The notes: generated by a model from the letters alone, not told the origin. A stretch of 64,000 nt of DNA from Heligmosomoides polygyrus polygyrus (GCA_947396885.1 OX377202.1:21948001-22012000), one strand, 5' to 3'. Shown: positions 45,401-51,512, numbered from the stretch's first letter. A program made the numbers and translations.

Positions 45401-48400
45401 CACCACTGCAACGGAAGTAAAAGTCGAAGAACGCACCTTCTCGGCTCATTCCGCACTCCAGGCATTTCCTATACCGACACGCTCGGCACGCCTTGCGGGC
45501 GGCCTGCGAGACGTCGCACGGATTGTCTCGCTTGCAGGTTGTGTCCTGCCGTTGAACCACTGCCCTAAAGGCACAGACTAGAGGCGAATTGACGACAATT
45601 GAGAGGCAGACTCCGCCTTGCCTATCCGGGAGCATATCGAAAGCGAAATTAGATTTCTAATGAGGTTTCAGAGCTGTCCTGGATGAAGAACCGAGCGCCT
45701 TCTGGAGGCTCAACGTTCAAACCATTACAAGGCAACGGCCAAAATGTAGCTCCAAATCAGACCTTCATGTCAAAAATAGCATCTTTCGAAGTTCAGGAAT
45801 GCTGATAAGATGACTATGAAATATGATATGATGAAAATGAAGACATGAATGCTTATATGATGAAAGCACGGCGAATACGAAATAACTGTCATATTCTCCT
45901 TGCTTTCATCCATTCTACCTCTCTATACATAAATAATGAACTTGATCTGATACGATTTTTTCCGTTCAATTGAACAAATTTTTTTACTAATTCCATGAAT
46001 AGCATCAGAAGTATTACGTTGCATTTCTGTTACTGTTCTAAGTTTTGTTTCTTTCAATTAGAGCCCCCTATAACTGCAATAAATAAATAACAAACAAATA
46101 TATCTTGCGAGCAATTTCTATATTTAATTATTTATTAAAGGCATAGACATGAGTTTTCGCGTCACAAACCAACAAAACAGAACAGAACAAAAACAATTAA
46201 AACACGTAAACAACTCAGTTATTAACGCAACTCTTGTGCTACCTTTTCAACACATCTCATATAGCGCAGCCCTGAAATATCATTTTCATAACAGTCAGCT
46301 TCACCCTAGCCGCAGCGAAGTAACCACAAGGTTGATATCCTTGGTCATGTCGTATATGTAACTGTACTGAAAGCTTTTATTTGAAAAGCTTTTGGATAAA
46401 TTCTCCAGGTGTTGTGAAGAACTCCCTGCGTTTTGGACTTCTACTAAATCTTTATTTCTAGTATCATGCGCTATGTAGACCTTGCCTTAGGAAGTAATGG
46501 CTGCAAGGTTCCCACAATATATTGTAGTCGTGTGGTCAGGACTGTGGAGGATTATACTATCCCCTAACTACAACTGAGGGCTGACTTAGGACACTGCGAA
46601 TCCTCCAAACAACTGCTAGAAAAATGTCTAGTTGCGATTAAATTTATTGCGCCAGGGAGACTCGAATCAGCTCGCTACCCCACCAGTGCTGTTTGATTGA
46701 ACGCAGCTCAGACGGTATCCTCGTTGACATTGCCTATCAGCACTCATTCGCGATAGTGGGATGAGAAGCAACAGGTACTGTTGGTTGAAGACCCGTCTCG
46801 AACAAGAGTCTTGATCTCAACAAAACGTCCATCCAACACCATAGCCCCATTCCTAGCAGCCAAAATCGCACAAAAAACGAGACAATTTTCTTCAGACAAT
46901 CATCCACGAGAATACGCTGCGTTTCCCGTATATCTTCACAGGCAGCTTTTGACTGAAGGTGGAAACCTTGGAGAGCGCCATTTTATAACCTCTGATTAAA
47001 ACCTATTAAAGCCCTTTTGATTTCTGTTTCAAGAATGAAGATTGGATTGGACATGAATATGTCCAAAACACAATTTATGCTCAACCAGTGGTGTGACACG
47101 AGACTCGTAAGGTTAAATGGAGTCGCTCTACAACAGATCGACCCCTACGTCTATCTGGGAAGAGAGCTGAACATGGATAACGGCCTTGCTCCTGGAATCG
47201 CCCGCAGGAGACGCGCAGCATGGGCAGCCTTCAGTTCGATTCGCGAAGTCACCGATCAGGTCAAGGATCCCGGCCTCAAGGCCTCGATATTCAACGCTTC
47301 TGTACTGCCTGCGATGTGTTACGCAACGGAAACCTGGCCCGACAACAAGACAATCGCCAGAGCGATGCAAACTACGCATCGTGCACTGGATAGATGTCTT
47401 CTGAGGACAAGTCTTCGTCAGCAGTGGCAAGAAGGCCTACGAAGCTCGGAGCTACGGGAGAAGTCGCAATTAGCAGACCCGCTGCAGTACATGAAGAAGT
47501 CCAAATATCGCTGGGCCGGACACCTGCTTCGACGAAAGGACGATAGGTGTAGTCTCCGTGTCACAGAATGGCTCCTGAGAGACCATAAGAGACCACTGGG
47601 GCGACCGCCAAAGCGATGGGCATGCTCATTCTCAAGATCTTTCAGAGAGCGGCGTTGCCTCACTGGATGCAAACTGCCAGAGATCAAGCGGACTAGAAGA
47701 GTTTTGGTCCCCGCTGAGAAGACTTCCAGCCGACAAAAGGACCATCAAAGTATCAAAGCTGATTCTTCATTTTGCACCTTTTTGCTCTCGCTTCTTGCAA
47801 AACAATTTCGCAAAAAAAATCGCCTACGCGGGAAGTTCTTATAAAAAAAAAGTAAACGAACCTTCGAAAAAACGTCTTGCATCCTAAGCAGGCAACGATG
47901 CCGTAGTGTTTTCCGGTGCTCGGCTCGCCACATATCAAACAATCGCCAATAATGCCTGAAAAATATGGGATTATGGAAGACCAGTATAGATAGCGCCACT
48001 AGTACATGTGGCTATGAAAGTGTTACGAGTTGCTAGTAGGGAAGGTTCGGTCTTATTTTGGTTAGAATAAGGTAATACAATGGTAAATATGATTGAACAC
48101 CGCTAAAGAATTCGTAAGCTTCTAGCAAGCGATCATTAGCAGAGAACCTGTTAGCCGTTTGGAGAACATCTCAGACTATTTGTGACTACACAATTGTTCC
48201 TGATGATTATTTATTAGCGCGGTGGCGGAGTGCGTGCTAGCGTAGTAGAAGAAAGGTCGCGTGCACTCCGATTCAAAGGTCCTCGTTCAGATCCCTTCCA
48301 GGCTACCCCTTCCGTCTCTTTTGGGTCAGGTAATCGGTACCGAACATGTCTGCGAAGGACAAAACGCTGATTTGCTCATCGGCTGGCCACCGCAAGTCAC

Positions 48401-49225
48401 TGCATAGGACAAATATCACACTGCTCTTCAATCCGCAAAAAACGCTATTGCGGACTGGTCAGCAAAGTGGGAACTCCCACCCTCACAGGGGAACTGTCTG
48501 AATGGTAGGCCGGAACGGCAAGAACGAGTACTATAGGAAGAAGCTCCGTACTCCAAATAGTAACAGAACATGTTTTGTTTTTGCCGAATCCTTGAGGCAA
48601 ATGAGTAATAGGGTGTAATGGTTAAGGGTCCCCAGAGCGAGTTTGCCACAGCAGCGCAAGATACCGGCACGGTGGACTGGGTGGCGGAGTGGGAGAGGGG
48701 CTGCCTCGTGTCCGTAAGGTCGAGGGTTCGCTTCCCATGCTACGCCCTTGTTTTTGCACTTAACCAGAAAACCGAAACCCATCGGATTTCCATAGAGATT
48801 TCCATATCTGAACTTGTGTTTGGCTTCAGAGTTCCTGCCCAGTGGTACTCCACTGCAGCCCAAGCCTGGAATCGCGATACAGTCCACTTTCCCCAGTTCT
48901 CAAACTTGTATAGAATAACAATTCTAGTATAGCCAAGCCTTTTCCTCCGAAACGATCTGTCCCCCTGAAAACGTGATAATGCCTTCGCTAGCTAGGGCAT
49001 CGTGACTCCGGCACAATCCTCTTCTGGTTGAAGCTCTTGGTCCTGTTCTTCCACTACCTTCAACTTCCACACTTCATCGATTTCCAGCTTTCGCAGTTCG
49101 AAATCCTGTAGGACACTTCCTATCTTTCCTGCCAGCTTCATCTCGTCTCTCGAAGGGACAGCATCCAGTGGAGATCCGCACTTCAGCGTCAGTAGGTGAA
49201 TGACCACTCGAGGGATAGCAGACAT
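21389..49225 (-). CDS. Nuclear hormone receptor, split gene (about 28 kb)
   Basis: A ligand-regulated transcription factor of the nematode supplementary nuclear receptor type, acting in the nucleus on DNA. I joined exons on the minus strand by splice site and phase: 49015-49225 (tentative), 47862-47955, 45437-45564, 42801-42966, 41875-41953, 25672-25710 (tentative), 24770-24820, 24532-24622, 24360-24470, 22700-22773, 21389-21460. The junctions between neighbouring called exons all keep frame. The zinc-finger spacing is canonical, and the C-terminal helices match the HNF4-like fold in order. The helix 3-5 segment is not found. Introns are filled with transposons, including an RTE and a mariner. 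HNF4-derived family membership is inference; no specific orthologue is claimed. Confidence 0.92.
21597..21691. repeat. Perfect 44-bp hairpin, 7-nt loop
   Basis: Arms 21597-21640 and 21648-21691 are exact reverse complements; the loop is ACACATG. It lies in the last intron of the receptor gene. No flanking TIR chemistry or coding is visible. Confidence 0.92.
21843..22468. repeat. mariner-derived fold-back repeat, copy 1
   Basis: 21843-21920 is inverted relative to 21975-22055 (CTGTCGAATATCAAC and GTTGATATTCGACAG). The rest (22056-22468) matches the right half of the repeat at 60590-61075. It ends in GACTTATGGGACAGCCTAAT, the outward end expected for a mariner TIR. The left terminus is not recognised. 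Located in a receptor intron. Confidence 0.7.
22700..22773 (-). CDS. Nuclear receptor exon: helix 10
   Basis: 74 nt between acceptor tttgcag and donor ATCAG/gtttgt. It encodes [20 protein letters not shown] then LESYQ, matching the RFG.LLLLL....... helix 10 motif. It ends in phase 0. The intron upstream (22774-24359) is made largely of a MITE and a Tc1-like fold-back element. Confidence 0.93.
22857..23036. mobile_element. 180-bp MITE with 76-bp inverted arms
   Basis: Arms 22857-22932 and 22961-23036 are near-identical reverse complements (outer end GGGGCCGGATTCGTCAACAA) around a 28-nt loop. It lies about 84 bp from the helix 10 exon, inside the intron. No coding. Confidence 0.9.
23228..24149 (+). 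mobile_element. Tc1/mariner-type fold-back element with transposase remnant
   Basis: Ends carry inverted ACAGGGTGCGTAAAAAGC. The left arm (23228-23436) is an inverted copy of the right end (23929-24149), including transposase C-terminal codons. Between them is a decayed DDE transposase on the plus strand: [12 protein letters not shown] (about 23560), a block where the catalytic Asp is followed at once by a stop (about 23715), and [18 protein letters not shown] (about 23820), running to about 24015. The N-terminal half is absent, replaced by the inverted 3' end. Located in a receptor intron. Confidence 0.85.
24360..24470 (-). CDS. Nuclear receptor exon: helix 9
   Basis: 111 nt between acceptor aactttag and donor CCCTG/gtgagt. 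It encodes [20 protein letters not shown] and then [17 protein letters not shown]. This fits helix 9 of the fold (KI...R..V..AL..Y). It ends with 1 nt, completed by the next exon to Glu before RFG. Confidence 0.92.
24532..24622 (-). CDS. Nuclear receptor exon: helices 7-8
   Basis: 91 nt between acceptor ctgattcag and donor ATTCAG/gtctga. It encodes [20 protein letters not shown] then [10 protein letters not shown]. The pattern PL..LQL...E...LK.I.LF is the helix 7-8 signature of HNF4-like ligand domains. It ends with 1 nt, completed to Glu by the next exon across a 61-nt intron. Confidence 0.92.
24770..24820 (-). CDS. Nuclear receptor exon: ligand domain, mid part
   Basis: 51 nt, phase 0 to 0, bounded by cctctag and GGC/gtaaag. 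The in-frame codon just upstream is a stop, so the exon must begin at or after 24820. The peptide [17 protein letters not shown] leads directly into [10 protein letters not shown] of the next exon, as receptors have before helix 7-8. The intron to the next exon is about 147 bp. The plus strand is also open here. Confidence 0.6.
24931..25130. other. Assembly gap (200 N)
   Basis: Exactly 200 N, probably a fixed-size scaffold gap. True length is unknown. It sits where ligand-domain exons are missing. Confidence 0.99.
25131..25239 (+). mobile_element. Right end of a second Tc1/mariner-type element
   Basis: GTGCGTCAACGCTTTTTACG then CACCCTGTAC at about 25210-25239 is the same terminal repeat as at 23228 and 24149. 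The left part must lie in or across the gap. Confidence 0.75.
25240..26469. other. Receptor intron, no other feature
   Basis: Apart from the candidate 39-nt exon, no gene or repeat was recognised. A minus-strand segment near 26280-26345 could encode a lysine-rich C-terminus ([17 protein letters not shown] then stop), but it has no good acceptor. Confidence 0.35.
25672..25710 (-). CDS. Nuclear receptor, candidate internal exon
   Basis: 39 nt, 13 codons, phase 0 to 0, between a long T-run acceptor (tttttttttcag) and donor GGG/gtgagg. The peptide ([13 protein letters not shown]) has a weak likeness to the helix 5 / beta-turn region (S.SIA). The length and phases fit the gap between 41875 and 24820, but the family match is poor. 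It may be a chance splice pair. Confidence 0.3.
26470..27146 (+). mobile_element. RTE-like LINE family 2, C-terminal fragment
   Basis: Plus-strand frames give the C-terminal part of an endonuclease-RT of a second RTE-like family: [17 protein letters not shown] (about 26500), [15 protein letters not shown], the thumb region about 26800-26900, then [11 protein letters not shown] and ERGGSIGAL (about 27050). The frame shifts repeatedly, so it is dead. Same family at 30271, 43600 and 54815; a cousin at 47017. The copy ends at a 57-bp palindrome. Confidence 0.8.
27147..27280. repeat. Perfect 57-bp inverted repeat
   Basis: 27147-27203 and 27224-27280 are exact reverse complements around a 20-nt spacer (27204-27223). 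It abuts the 3' end of an RTE-like LINE fragment. Zero mismatches over 57 bp implies a recent event or an assembly artefact. Confidence 0.92.
27481..28499. other. Receptor intron, no recognised feature
   Basis: No exon or repeat identified. Short open frames exist on both strands without family likeness. Confidence 0.35.
28500..29015 (+). mobile_element. tRNA-derived SINE-like family 2, copy a
   Basis: Pol III A box TGGCTCAGCAGG (28744-28755) and B box GTTCGATTCCC (about 28789-28799), 33 bp apart. The upstream part 28510-28610 is inverted relative to 29700-29790. The downstream part carries the CAACCTCTCCTCGACCTCTC block shared with 20170. Noncoding. Confidence 0.65.
29275..29305 (+). repeat. 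GATCACGAAT motif copy
   Basis: GATCACGAATCTGACATCCG at 29280-29299, identical to 57087-57106. It follows a G-run (29255-29265). A diverged copy is at about 29399. Confidence 0.7.
29390..29790 (-). mobile_element. tRNA-derived SINE-like family 2, copy b
   Basis: Minus-strand partner of the copy at 28500, with CAGTGGCTCAGCAGGGTGC (A box side, about 29545-29565) and a diverged B box (about 29487). The block 29700-29790 matches 28510-28610 in inverted sense. Confidence 0.6.
30271..30470 (+). mobile_element. RTE-like LINE family 2 fragment
   Basis: One plus-strand frame reads [20 protein letters not shown], then [20 protein letters not shown] and [12 protein letters not shown], the thumb/C-terminal part of family 2. 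Truncated both sides. Confidence 0.8.
30585..31919 (-). pseudogene. RTE reverse transcriptase of copy C
   Basis: Overlaps the endonuclease frame by 127 nt in another frame. RT motifs in order: [61 protein letters not shown] (31347-31358), and the thumb [14 protein letters not shown], ending in [19 protein letters not shown]. The polymerase core is uninterrupted, but it is cut off from the endonuclease by a deletion between GW and VPEGW of about 55 nt relative to copy B. Confidence 0.88.
31793..33334 (-). CDS. RTE endonuclease and linker, 513 codons
   Basis: EEP endonuclease with NVGTLTGR near the start, the catalytic Glu in VQETRWS (about residue 28), a SAYAPQTG block (about 97), AGDLNGHVG (about 134), [11 protein letters not shown] (about 197), and a final His in TQHRPL (about 226). 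A long basic linker follows, then [19 protein letters not shown], where RT would continue; the frame leaves the family there and stops at 31793. The endonuclease itself looks intact and may be recent. Confidence 0.9.
   Translation of the reverse strand: MNVGTLTGRTCELVEALERRKIDFCAVQETRWSCSKSRDIGRGFKAVLCGSPRTTSGVGVIVSERFRDAIASVERFDDRLMKIVVAVEERRCHFFSAYAPQTGCSEQTKDEFWSLLDEKTAEVPSQDMVVVAGDLNGHVGATKDGYNCHGGFGYGSRNADGERILEYADSHDLTIVNTKFRKRDSHLISFYSGNAKTQIDYVLVRRRDQGLVTDAKTVPYETVATQHRPLICSLKITPSRCKHVERCGSARIKWWRLKEKEAAVISRIRLPTVTTVDETWKDATDAIIRAARLELGTTKPGRRWVDKQAWLWTDDVREKVREKKRLYHVFIGDKTVHNWRNYREAKKAAKKAVAAAKAAYYADVSKKLETRDGERYICRLAKARCRQAEDIEKFFGINDESGHLLMDRKRAVKRWHDYFEEISNVEFEHPAVPFASPVYGPVQKITVSETEAALRKMKSGKATGPDDLPADLWKSKGWCLRVGSKARTSRFGRRRAVLQTAPVTVQFVFFRTP
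33491..34394. other. Receptor intron, no firm feature
   Basis: A minus-strand frame at 34147-34353 ([20 protein letters not shown]) reads like protein and has a possible donor (CAAAG/gtaccc). I could not connect it to the receptor or to any family. Confidence 0.3.
34395..35420 (+). mobile_element. mariner transposon, internally deleted, with TA duplication
   Basis: 1026 bp between TA dinucleotides (34393-34394, 35421-35422) with TIRs TTAGGTTGGAAAAAAAGTCT. Transposase frames: 34466-34710 (N-terminal HTH part, ending THRACY), then about 236 bp missing relative to the copy at 57586, then [14 protein letters not shown] frame break near 34915 follows, then 34912-35253 with HDNAKRH and [13 protein letters not shown] (second and third catalytic Asp intact), stopping at KNWIQR. 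Nonautonomous. Receptor intron. Confidence 0.93.
35690..36039 (+). mobile_element. CR1-like LINE C-terminal fragment, part 1
   Basis: Plus-strand frames give [11 protein letters not shown] (about 35830), then [20 protein letters not shown] and SIPRDVT, up to AKNDYMM at 36039. It resembles the tail at 12691-13122. Interrupted here by the MITE at 36040. Confidence 0.7.
36040..36247. mobile_element. 208-bp MITE with 36-bp TIRs
   Basis: GTTGCGTTGTTTTGACTGAG at 36040 pairs with the reverse complement of the right end, 36 bp with a few mismatches. LINE-like coding lies on both sides, so it appears to be inserted in the CR1-like fragment, with an additional short unrelated stretch after it (36248-36290). 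A target duplication is not clear. Confidence 0.88.
36291..36400 (+). mobile_element. CR1-like LINE C-terminal fragment, part 2
   Basis: Reads [20 protein letters not shown] in one frame, the continuation of part 1 (compare MFKILTNRISIDP at 12.9 kb). Confidence 0.6.
36401..36907. other. Receptor intron, no recognised feature
   Basis: No coding or repeat identified between the LINE fragment and a SINE. Confidence 0.35.
36908..37198 (+). mobile_element. tRNA-derived SINE family 1
   Basis: Starts GGGCGCTTGTAGCTGCAGTC, with a B box (GGTTCGGATTTCC, about 36972), a body with GGCTGGCCACCG, and an end with GAGTAACGCCGTCCTTTATC then CTTTAT. Head diverged. Confidence 0.85.
37330..37628 (-). mobile_element. 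tRNA-derived SINE family 1
   Basis: Reverse orientation. Degenerate tail (AAAGGACAAAGG), body with TGTGGTGGCCAGCCGATG diverged, head ending CCGACTGCGTTACAC. Confidence 0.8.
37871..38760 (+). mobile_element. Tc1/mariner-type element, deleted transposase
   Basis: TIRs CAGGGTGCGCCAAAATTATG (37871) and CATAATTTTGGCGCACCTG (38742-38760). Frames encode an HTH part ([16 protein letters not shown], about 38245), then a deletion of the first catalytic region, [36 protein letters not shown], and a C-terminus ending [13 protein letters not shown] near 38630. The first half of the catalytic core is gone; the SPDLNP stretch is diverged but the following Asp is kept. Nonautonomous remnant in a receptor intron. 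Confidence 0.85.
38761..39252. other. AT-rich receptor intron sequence
   Basis: No feature recognised. Confidence 0.4.
39253..41465 (+). mobile_element. RTE-like retrotransposon copy D
   Basis: Plus strand, opposite to the receptor. Begins inside the endonuclease ([14 protein letters not shown], 39253), has a SAYAPQTG block, AGDLNGHVG (about 39475), VRQ-type linker (39689-40117), then an RT frame 40142-40891 ([38 protein letters not shown]), YADD (41035-41046), and a broken thumb with deletions near 41213 and 41330. Multiple frameshifts. It lacks the segment between LWNSK and QSTTIPIW that copy B keeps. Confidence 0.9.
41470..41688 (-). CDS. Unassigned open segment with heptad-like repeat
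   Basis: A 72-codon open stretch with protein-like composition: [20 protein letters not shown], then [21 protein letters not shown] in a row, ending ECLPD and stop. No initiator is required if it is an exon; a weak acceptor (cataaag) precedes it. It lies in a receptor intron next to the end of RTE copy D. It does not resemble nuclear receptor helices. It could be an exon of a nested gene or a repeat. Confidence 0.28.
   Translation of the reverse strand, partial: RATDSEYFAVIKIIRKGEAFHEGIVDTIFWPNWTLQIGLDTFQIKLDTLLGKLDDIGIKLNVVQIKNECLPD
41875..41953 (-). CDS. Nuclear receptor exon: start of ligand domain
   Basis: 79 nt between acceptor tgttttcag and donor ATACAC/gtgagt, both strong. It encodes [20 protein letters not shown] then HAGNIH, a basic-helical segment typical before helix 3. 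It ends in phase 0, which any next exon must match. Confidence 0.88.
42801..42966 (-). CDS. Nuclear receptor exon: hinge
   Basis: 166 nt between acceptor ctttcag and donor ATCAG/gtagga. The join gives [10 protein letters not shown], the family's usual post-finger signature (AVQ.xRD.IG). A Ser/Thr/Pro-rich linker and an amphipathic segment ([18 protein letters not shown]) follow, likely entering the ligand domain. It ends with 2 nt, completed by the next exon to Arg. Confidence 0.93.
43020..43100 (-). other. tRNA-like head (B box) of an unknown SINE
   Basis: On the minus strand GAGTTCGATTCCC lies about 50 bp after GCGGTGTGATGG, the spacing of Pol III boxes. It overlaps no exon. Weak. Confidence 0.35.
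43229..43511 (+). mobile_element. tRNA-derived SINE family 1
   Basis: Head GGGCACGTGTAGCGCAGTTG, body with CTGGCCACCGCAAATCATTG, tail TTTTATCCTTTCATCCTTTA. Lies in the intron between the hinge and zinc-finger 2 exons. Confidence 0.85.
43560..44370 (+). mobile_element. RTE-like LINE family 2, C-terminal fragment
   Basis: Broken plus-strand frames: [14 protein letters not shown] start near 43640, thumb region about 43850-43950 ([22 protein letters not shown]), then [19 protein letters not shown] (about 44060). Frameshifted; truncated at the 5' side. Confidence 0.75.
44524..44700 (-). mobile_element. SINE fragments (family 1 tail plus tRNA-like head)
   Basis: 44524-44600 holds the family 1 tail and part of the body in reverse (AAGGATAAAGGGTAAAGAAC). 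44624-44690 contains a separate minus-strand tRNA-like block (GTTCGGGTCCCGGCT at the B box). Confidence 0.5.
45437..45564 (-). CDS. Nuclear receptor exon: zinc finger 2
   Basis: 128 nt between acceptor cctttag and donor GAGAAG/gtgcgt. It encodes [10 protein letters not shown] and then the second finger with canonical C-X5-C-X9-C-X2-C, followed by [13 protein letters not shown]. It supplies the DNA-binding and dimer loop residues of the domain. Phases: 1 nt at the start (completing Arg), 1 nt at the end (completing Ala with the hinge exon). Confidence 0.95.
45565..47016. other. Receptor intron, no recognised repeat
   Basis: AT-rich between 45780 and 46300. No transposon ends or exons recognised. 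Near 46630-46670 a weak minus-strand B-box-like string occurs. Confidence 0.35.
47017..47700 (+). mobile_element. RTE-like LINE (family 2 relative), C-terminal ORF
   Basis: One open plus-strand frame of 275 codons (to 47844). It covers [36 protein letters not shown], a thumb with [15 protein letters not shown], and [22 protein letters not shown] (about 47620), after which the sequence departs from the family. Truncated 5' of the YADD block. Located in the intron between the two zinc-finger exons, opposite in strand. Confidence 0.85.
47862..47955 (-). CDS. Nuclear receptor exon: zinc finger 1
   Basis: 94 nt between acceptor tttttcag and donor CGAAG/gttcgt. It encodes the first C4 finger with exact spacing C-X2-C-X13-C-X2-C, then KTFFRR. 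The P-box region reads [10 protein letters not shown]; supplementary worm receptors usually have [10 protein letters not shown]. It starts with 2 nt and ends with 2 nt of split codons. The ending bases join the next exon to complete the second Arg of FFRR. Confidence 0.95.
48229..48420 (+). mobile_element. tRNA-derived SINE family 1, diverged
   Basis: Contains CTCATCGGCTGGCCACCGCA and the body of family 1. The head is diverged and the tail missing. Confidence 0.65.
48540..48960 (+). mobile_element. tRNA-derived SINE-like family 2, copy c
   Basis: A box TGGCGGAGTGGG (48682-48693), B box GGGTTCGCTTCCC (48724-48736). Upstream part 48540-48640 and downstream 48770-48830 match 49597-49860 in inverted sense. 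Confidence 0.7.
49015..49225 (-). CDS. Nuclear receptor, candidate first exon
   Basis: Opens with ATG at 49225 in a good context (CCACAATGTC) and gives about 70 residues rich in Glu, Lys and Leu ([20 protein letters not shown]). Ending it at a weak donor (GGATT then gtgccg) leaves one base. That base joins the two leading bases of the zinc-finger exon into a Cys codon in frame. The phase match is the main support. Alternatively it is a small unrelated frame that reads to a stop at 48992. It sits between two SINE copies. Confidence 0.42.
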
Positions 49226-49579
49226 TGTGGAGTCAGTGTTGGCGGCAGCAGCTTGTTATGACTGCGCGACTTTGTAAGCATAACAGAAGAGAGAATATTG
49301 ATCGAGGTGGTAGGTCAAGTTGAAGATCATGTGGCCCCCTCCTACACTGGTGGCACTCACCTCACCGACACTAATAAATTGCATTTGAAGCATTTTTCTA
49401 GCATTCTGCCGCTGTTTCTTGCTGTTGCTGTGTCAAAATTTCTTGCATTCACAATGAGAACAACTTATTCGAGTAAAAGTTTCATACAAAATTGCATTTG
49501 GCATATTTCGGACATTGCTGGTGAATTACAAGATGTCGACAAATAATAAGTAATAAAAACATCTTACCGTAGCAAACTC

Positions 49580-49920
49580 CAAAAACAAGTTCAGATATGG
49601 AAATCTCTATGGAAATCCGATCCTACAGTAAAGTGCAGAAACGCGACGCATCATGGGAACCGAACCCTCGACCTCACGCACATGAGGCAGCCGCTCTACC
49701 ACCGCGCCACCCAGCCAACGACACCAGCACTCTGCGCTACTCTGGTAAGCTCGCTCTGCGAACCCTTAACCATGACAACCTCGTACTCGTTTCCCTCAAG
49801 GATTCAGCAATAACAAAACATGTTCTGTTACTATTTGGAGGACGGAGATTCTTCCTATAGTATTCGCTCCTACCGTACCGGCGTACCGTTCAGACACTTC
49901 CCTTCCTTGTCAGGTCAAAA
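49580..49920 (-). mobile_element. tRNA-derived SINE-like family 2, copy d
   Basis: Minus-strand B box GGGTTCGGTTCCC (49655-49667 on plus as its complement) and A box near 49700. The outer part 49810-49870 (ATTTGGAGGACGGAGATTCT) also resembles 29700-29750. Confidence 0.7.
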
Positions 49921-49984
49921 ATCGCACGTGCCTCATCTTGGGAGGCAGATTAATAGGAACTATTATTACCTTAAGGCACCACAA

Positions 49985-50755
49985 CTTTGCTGTTCAGCCA
50001 GCTTGTGCGATTCGGATTTATTTGAGACACAAAGCTCTCGTTTAAGATCATTGCGGTCTTGCAGCGAAAAAAAAACAGATCGAGTAGTTCATTTTAAATC
50101 ATCAGGAACAAACTCAGTCGAGCATCTATTGCCCCTTATAAGTCATGCGTTAGGCCAATTCTTGAATACGGGACTTCTGTATTCAGTTCCTTGCCTGAGC
50201 GAGATATCGCCAGACTCGAACTTCTTCAAAACAGCTTTACGAGGAAACTTCGGATAAGACTTTAGGAGACACCACGGCCATTCCCTCACTACCCCTGTGA
50301 AATGAAACATTCAATCTGAAAACACTTACACATTGAAGAAAAAGAGGAAGGAACGATCCAATTATTGTTTTCAAGTTGATAAATGGTTGGTAATGGTCAC
50401 ACTATAATTGATTGGCCTTACCGTTGAGAACATCTGTTTATTCTCGTCTTCTAACAAAAGGGTGGGCAGTGGAAGATCTAGTTTCCCAGACCAGAAGCAA
50501 TGTAGGATCAGCGTTCTTCACCTGTAGATCTAGCACGACATTTTGATGTTGTTTTTCAACACCCTACCAACTCGCTTCATGAGTACAAAAGCTTGATTTT
50601 CGGCCAGTGTCTTCAGGACGTGTCTTAGAAGTTTGTCGTTTTCTGTTCTTCACCTGTTGTTTTTTTATACTTGTTCCTGCCTTCGCAGGGCGCTTCTATT
50701 AGTTGTTTGCTTTGTTGCGTTGATGCATAAAATGAAATGAAATAAAAATAAAAAT
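49985..50755 (+). mobile_element. CR1-like LINE 3' fragment
   Basis: One frame reads RPILEYGTSVFSSLPERDIA then LELLQNSFTRKLRIRL (50150-50263). Later frames give IIVFKLINGW (about 50360), and an AAATAAAAATAAAA tail is at 50738-50753. This is the C-terminal domain and 3' UTR of a CR1-like element. Confidence 0.75.
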
Positions 50756-51219
50756 GCAATCAAGCTGTCTTCCGCAGAAGTATTTAAAATACGTGACATA
50801 GTGAGTTCCACAAAGGAACTGCTTAACATCGCCTTCTATCCTTTAATTATTTATTTATTGAACCATGTAAGGGTATGCGTTAACATACGTATAGCACATT
50901 ACCACACACTTACTATGTAGGTTATTTATTTATCTTTCATTGGCACATAAGGGTAGGTGCACACTATCACAACGGTGTAAAAGAAGAGGATTACTCGACT
51001 GTTCGCGTTGATTTCACGTGCACCAGTTGGTTTTTTGTTCGACGCATACCCTTCGCCCGTAAAGTTACACCCCTCCACTAGCACCGAACTTGTCTTGGAG
51101 GAATACGTCACTGATTCGTTGCGAAGAGTGAACGATAAGTGCATCCCGACATCCAATACCTGCAGAAAGCATGGAGCAACCTCTATGAGAAGATTGTCGT
51201 TTTCAATTTACCTACGCTC
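50756..51219. other. No recognised feature
   Basis: Two short TTATTTATT runs; no gene recognised. Confidence 0.35.
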
Positions 51220-51512
51220 TATAAAGGATAAAGGACGGCGTTACTCAAACCCTTTTGGGATGCGCCACGTATTCTACTTCCATACGATATCATGGAGGCG
51301 ATTTGAATGCGTATTTGGACATACAGTGACTTGCGGTGGCCAGCCTATGAACAAGTCGGCGCTGTATACTTCCCAGACAAGCCTGGTACCATTCACCGGC
51401 CCCGGAGGGATGGAAGAAAGCTTGATGACCTGGGCGGGAAATCCGAATCAGGAACCTGGTATCGAGTGCACGCGACAGCTGGCACCTCCTCCGACTGCGC
51501 TTATGGCGCCCT
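51220..51512 (-). mobile_element. tRNA-derived SINE family 1
   Basis: Full-length reverse copy: tail ATAAAGGATAAAGGACGGCG, head end CCTCCTCCGACTGCGCTTAT. Confidence 0.88.

Noticed and set aside
49597..50257. Open frames over 49.6-50.2 kb as a host gene
   Set aside because: The first half is a tRNA-derived SINE-like copy and the second a CR1-like LINE tail.
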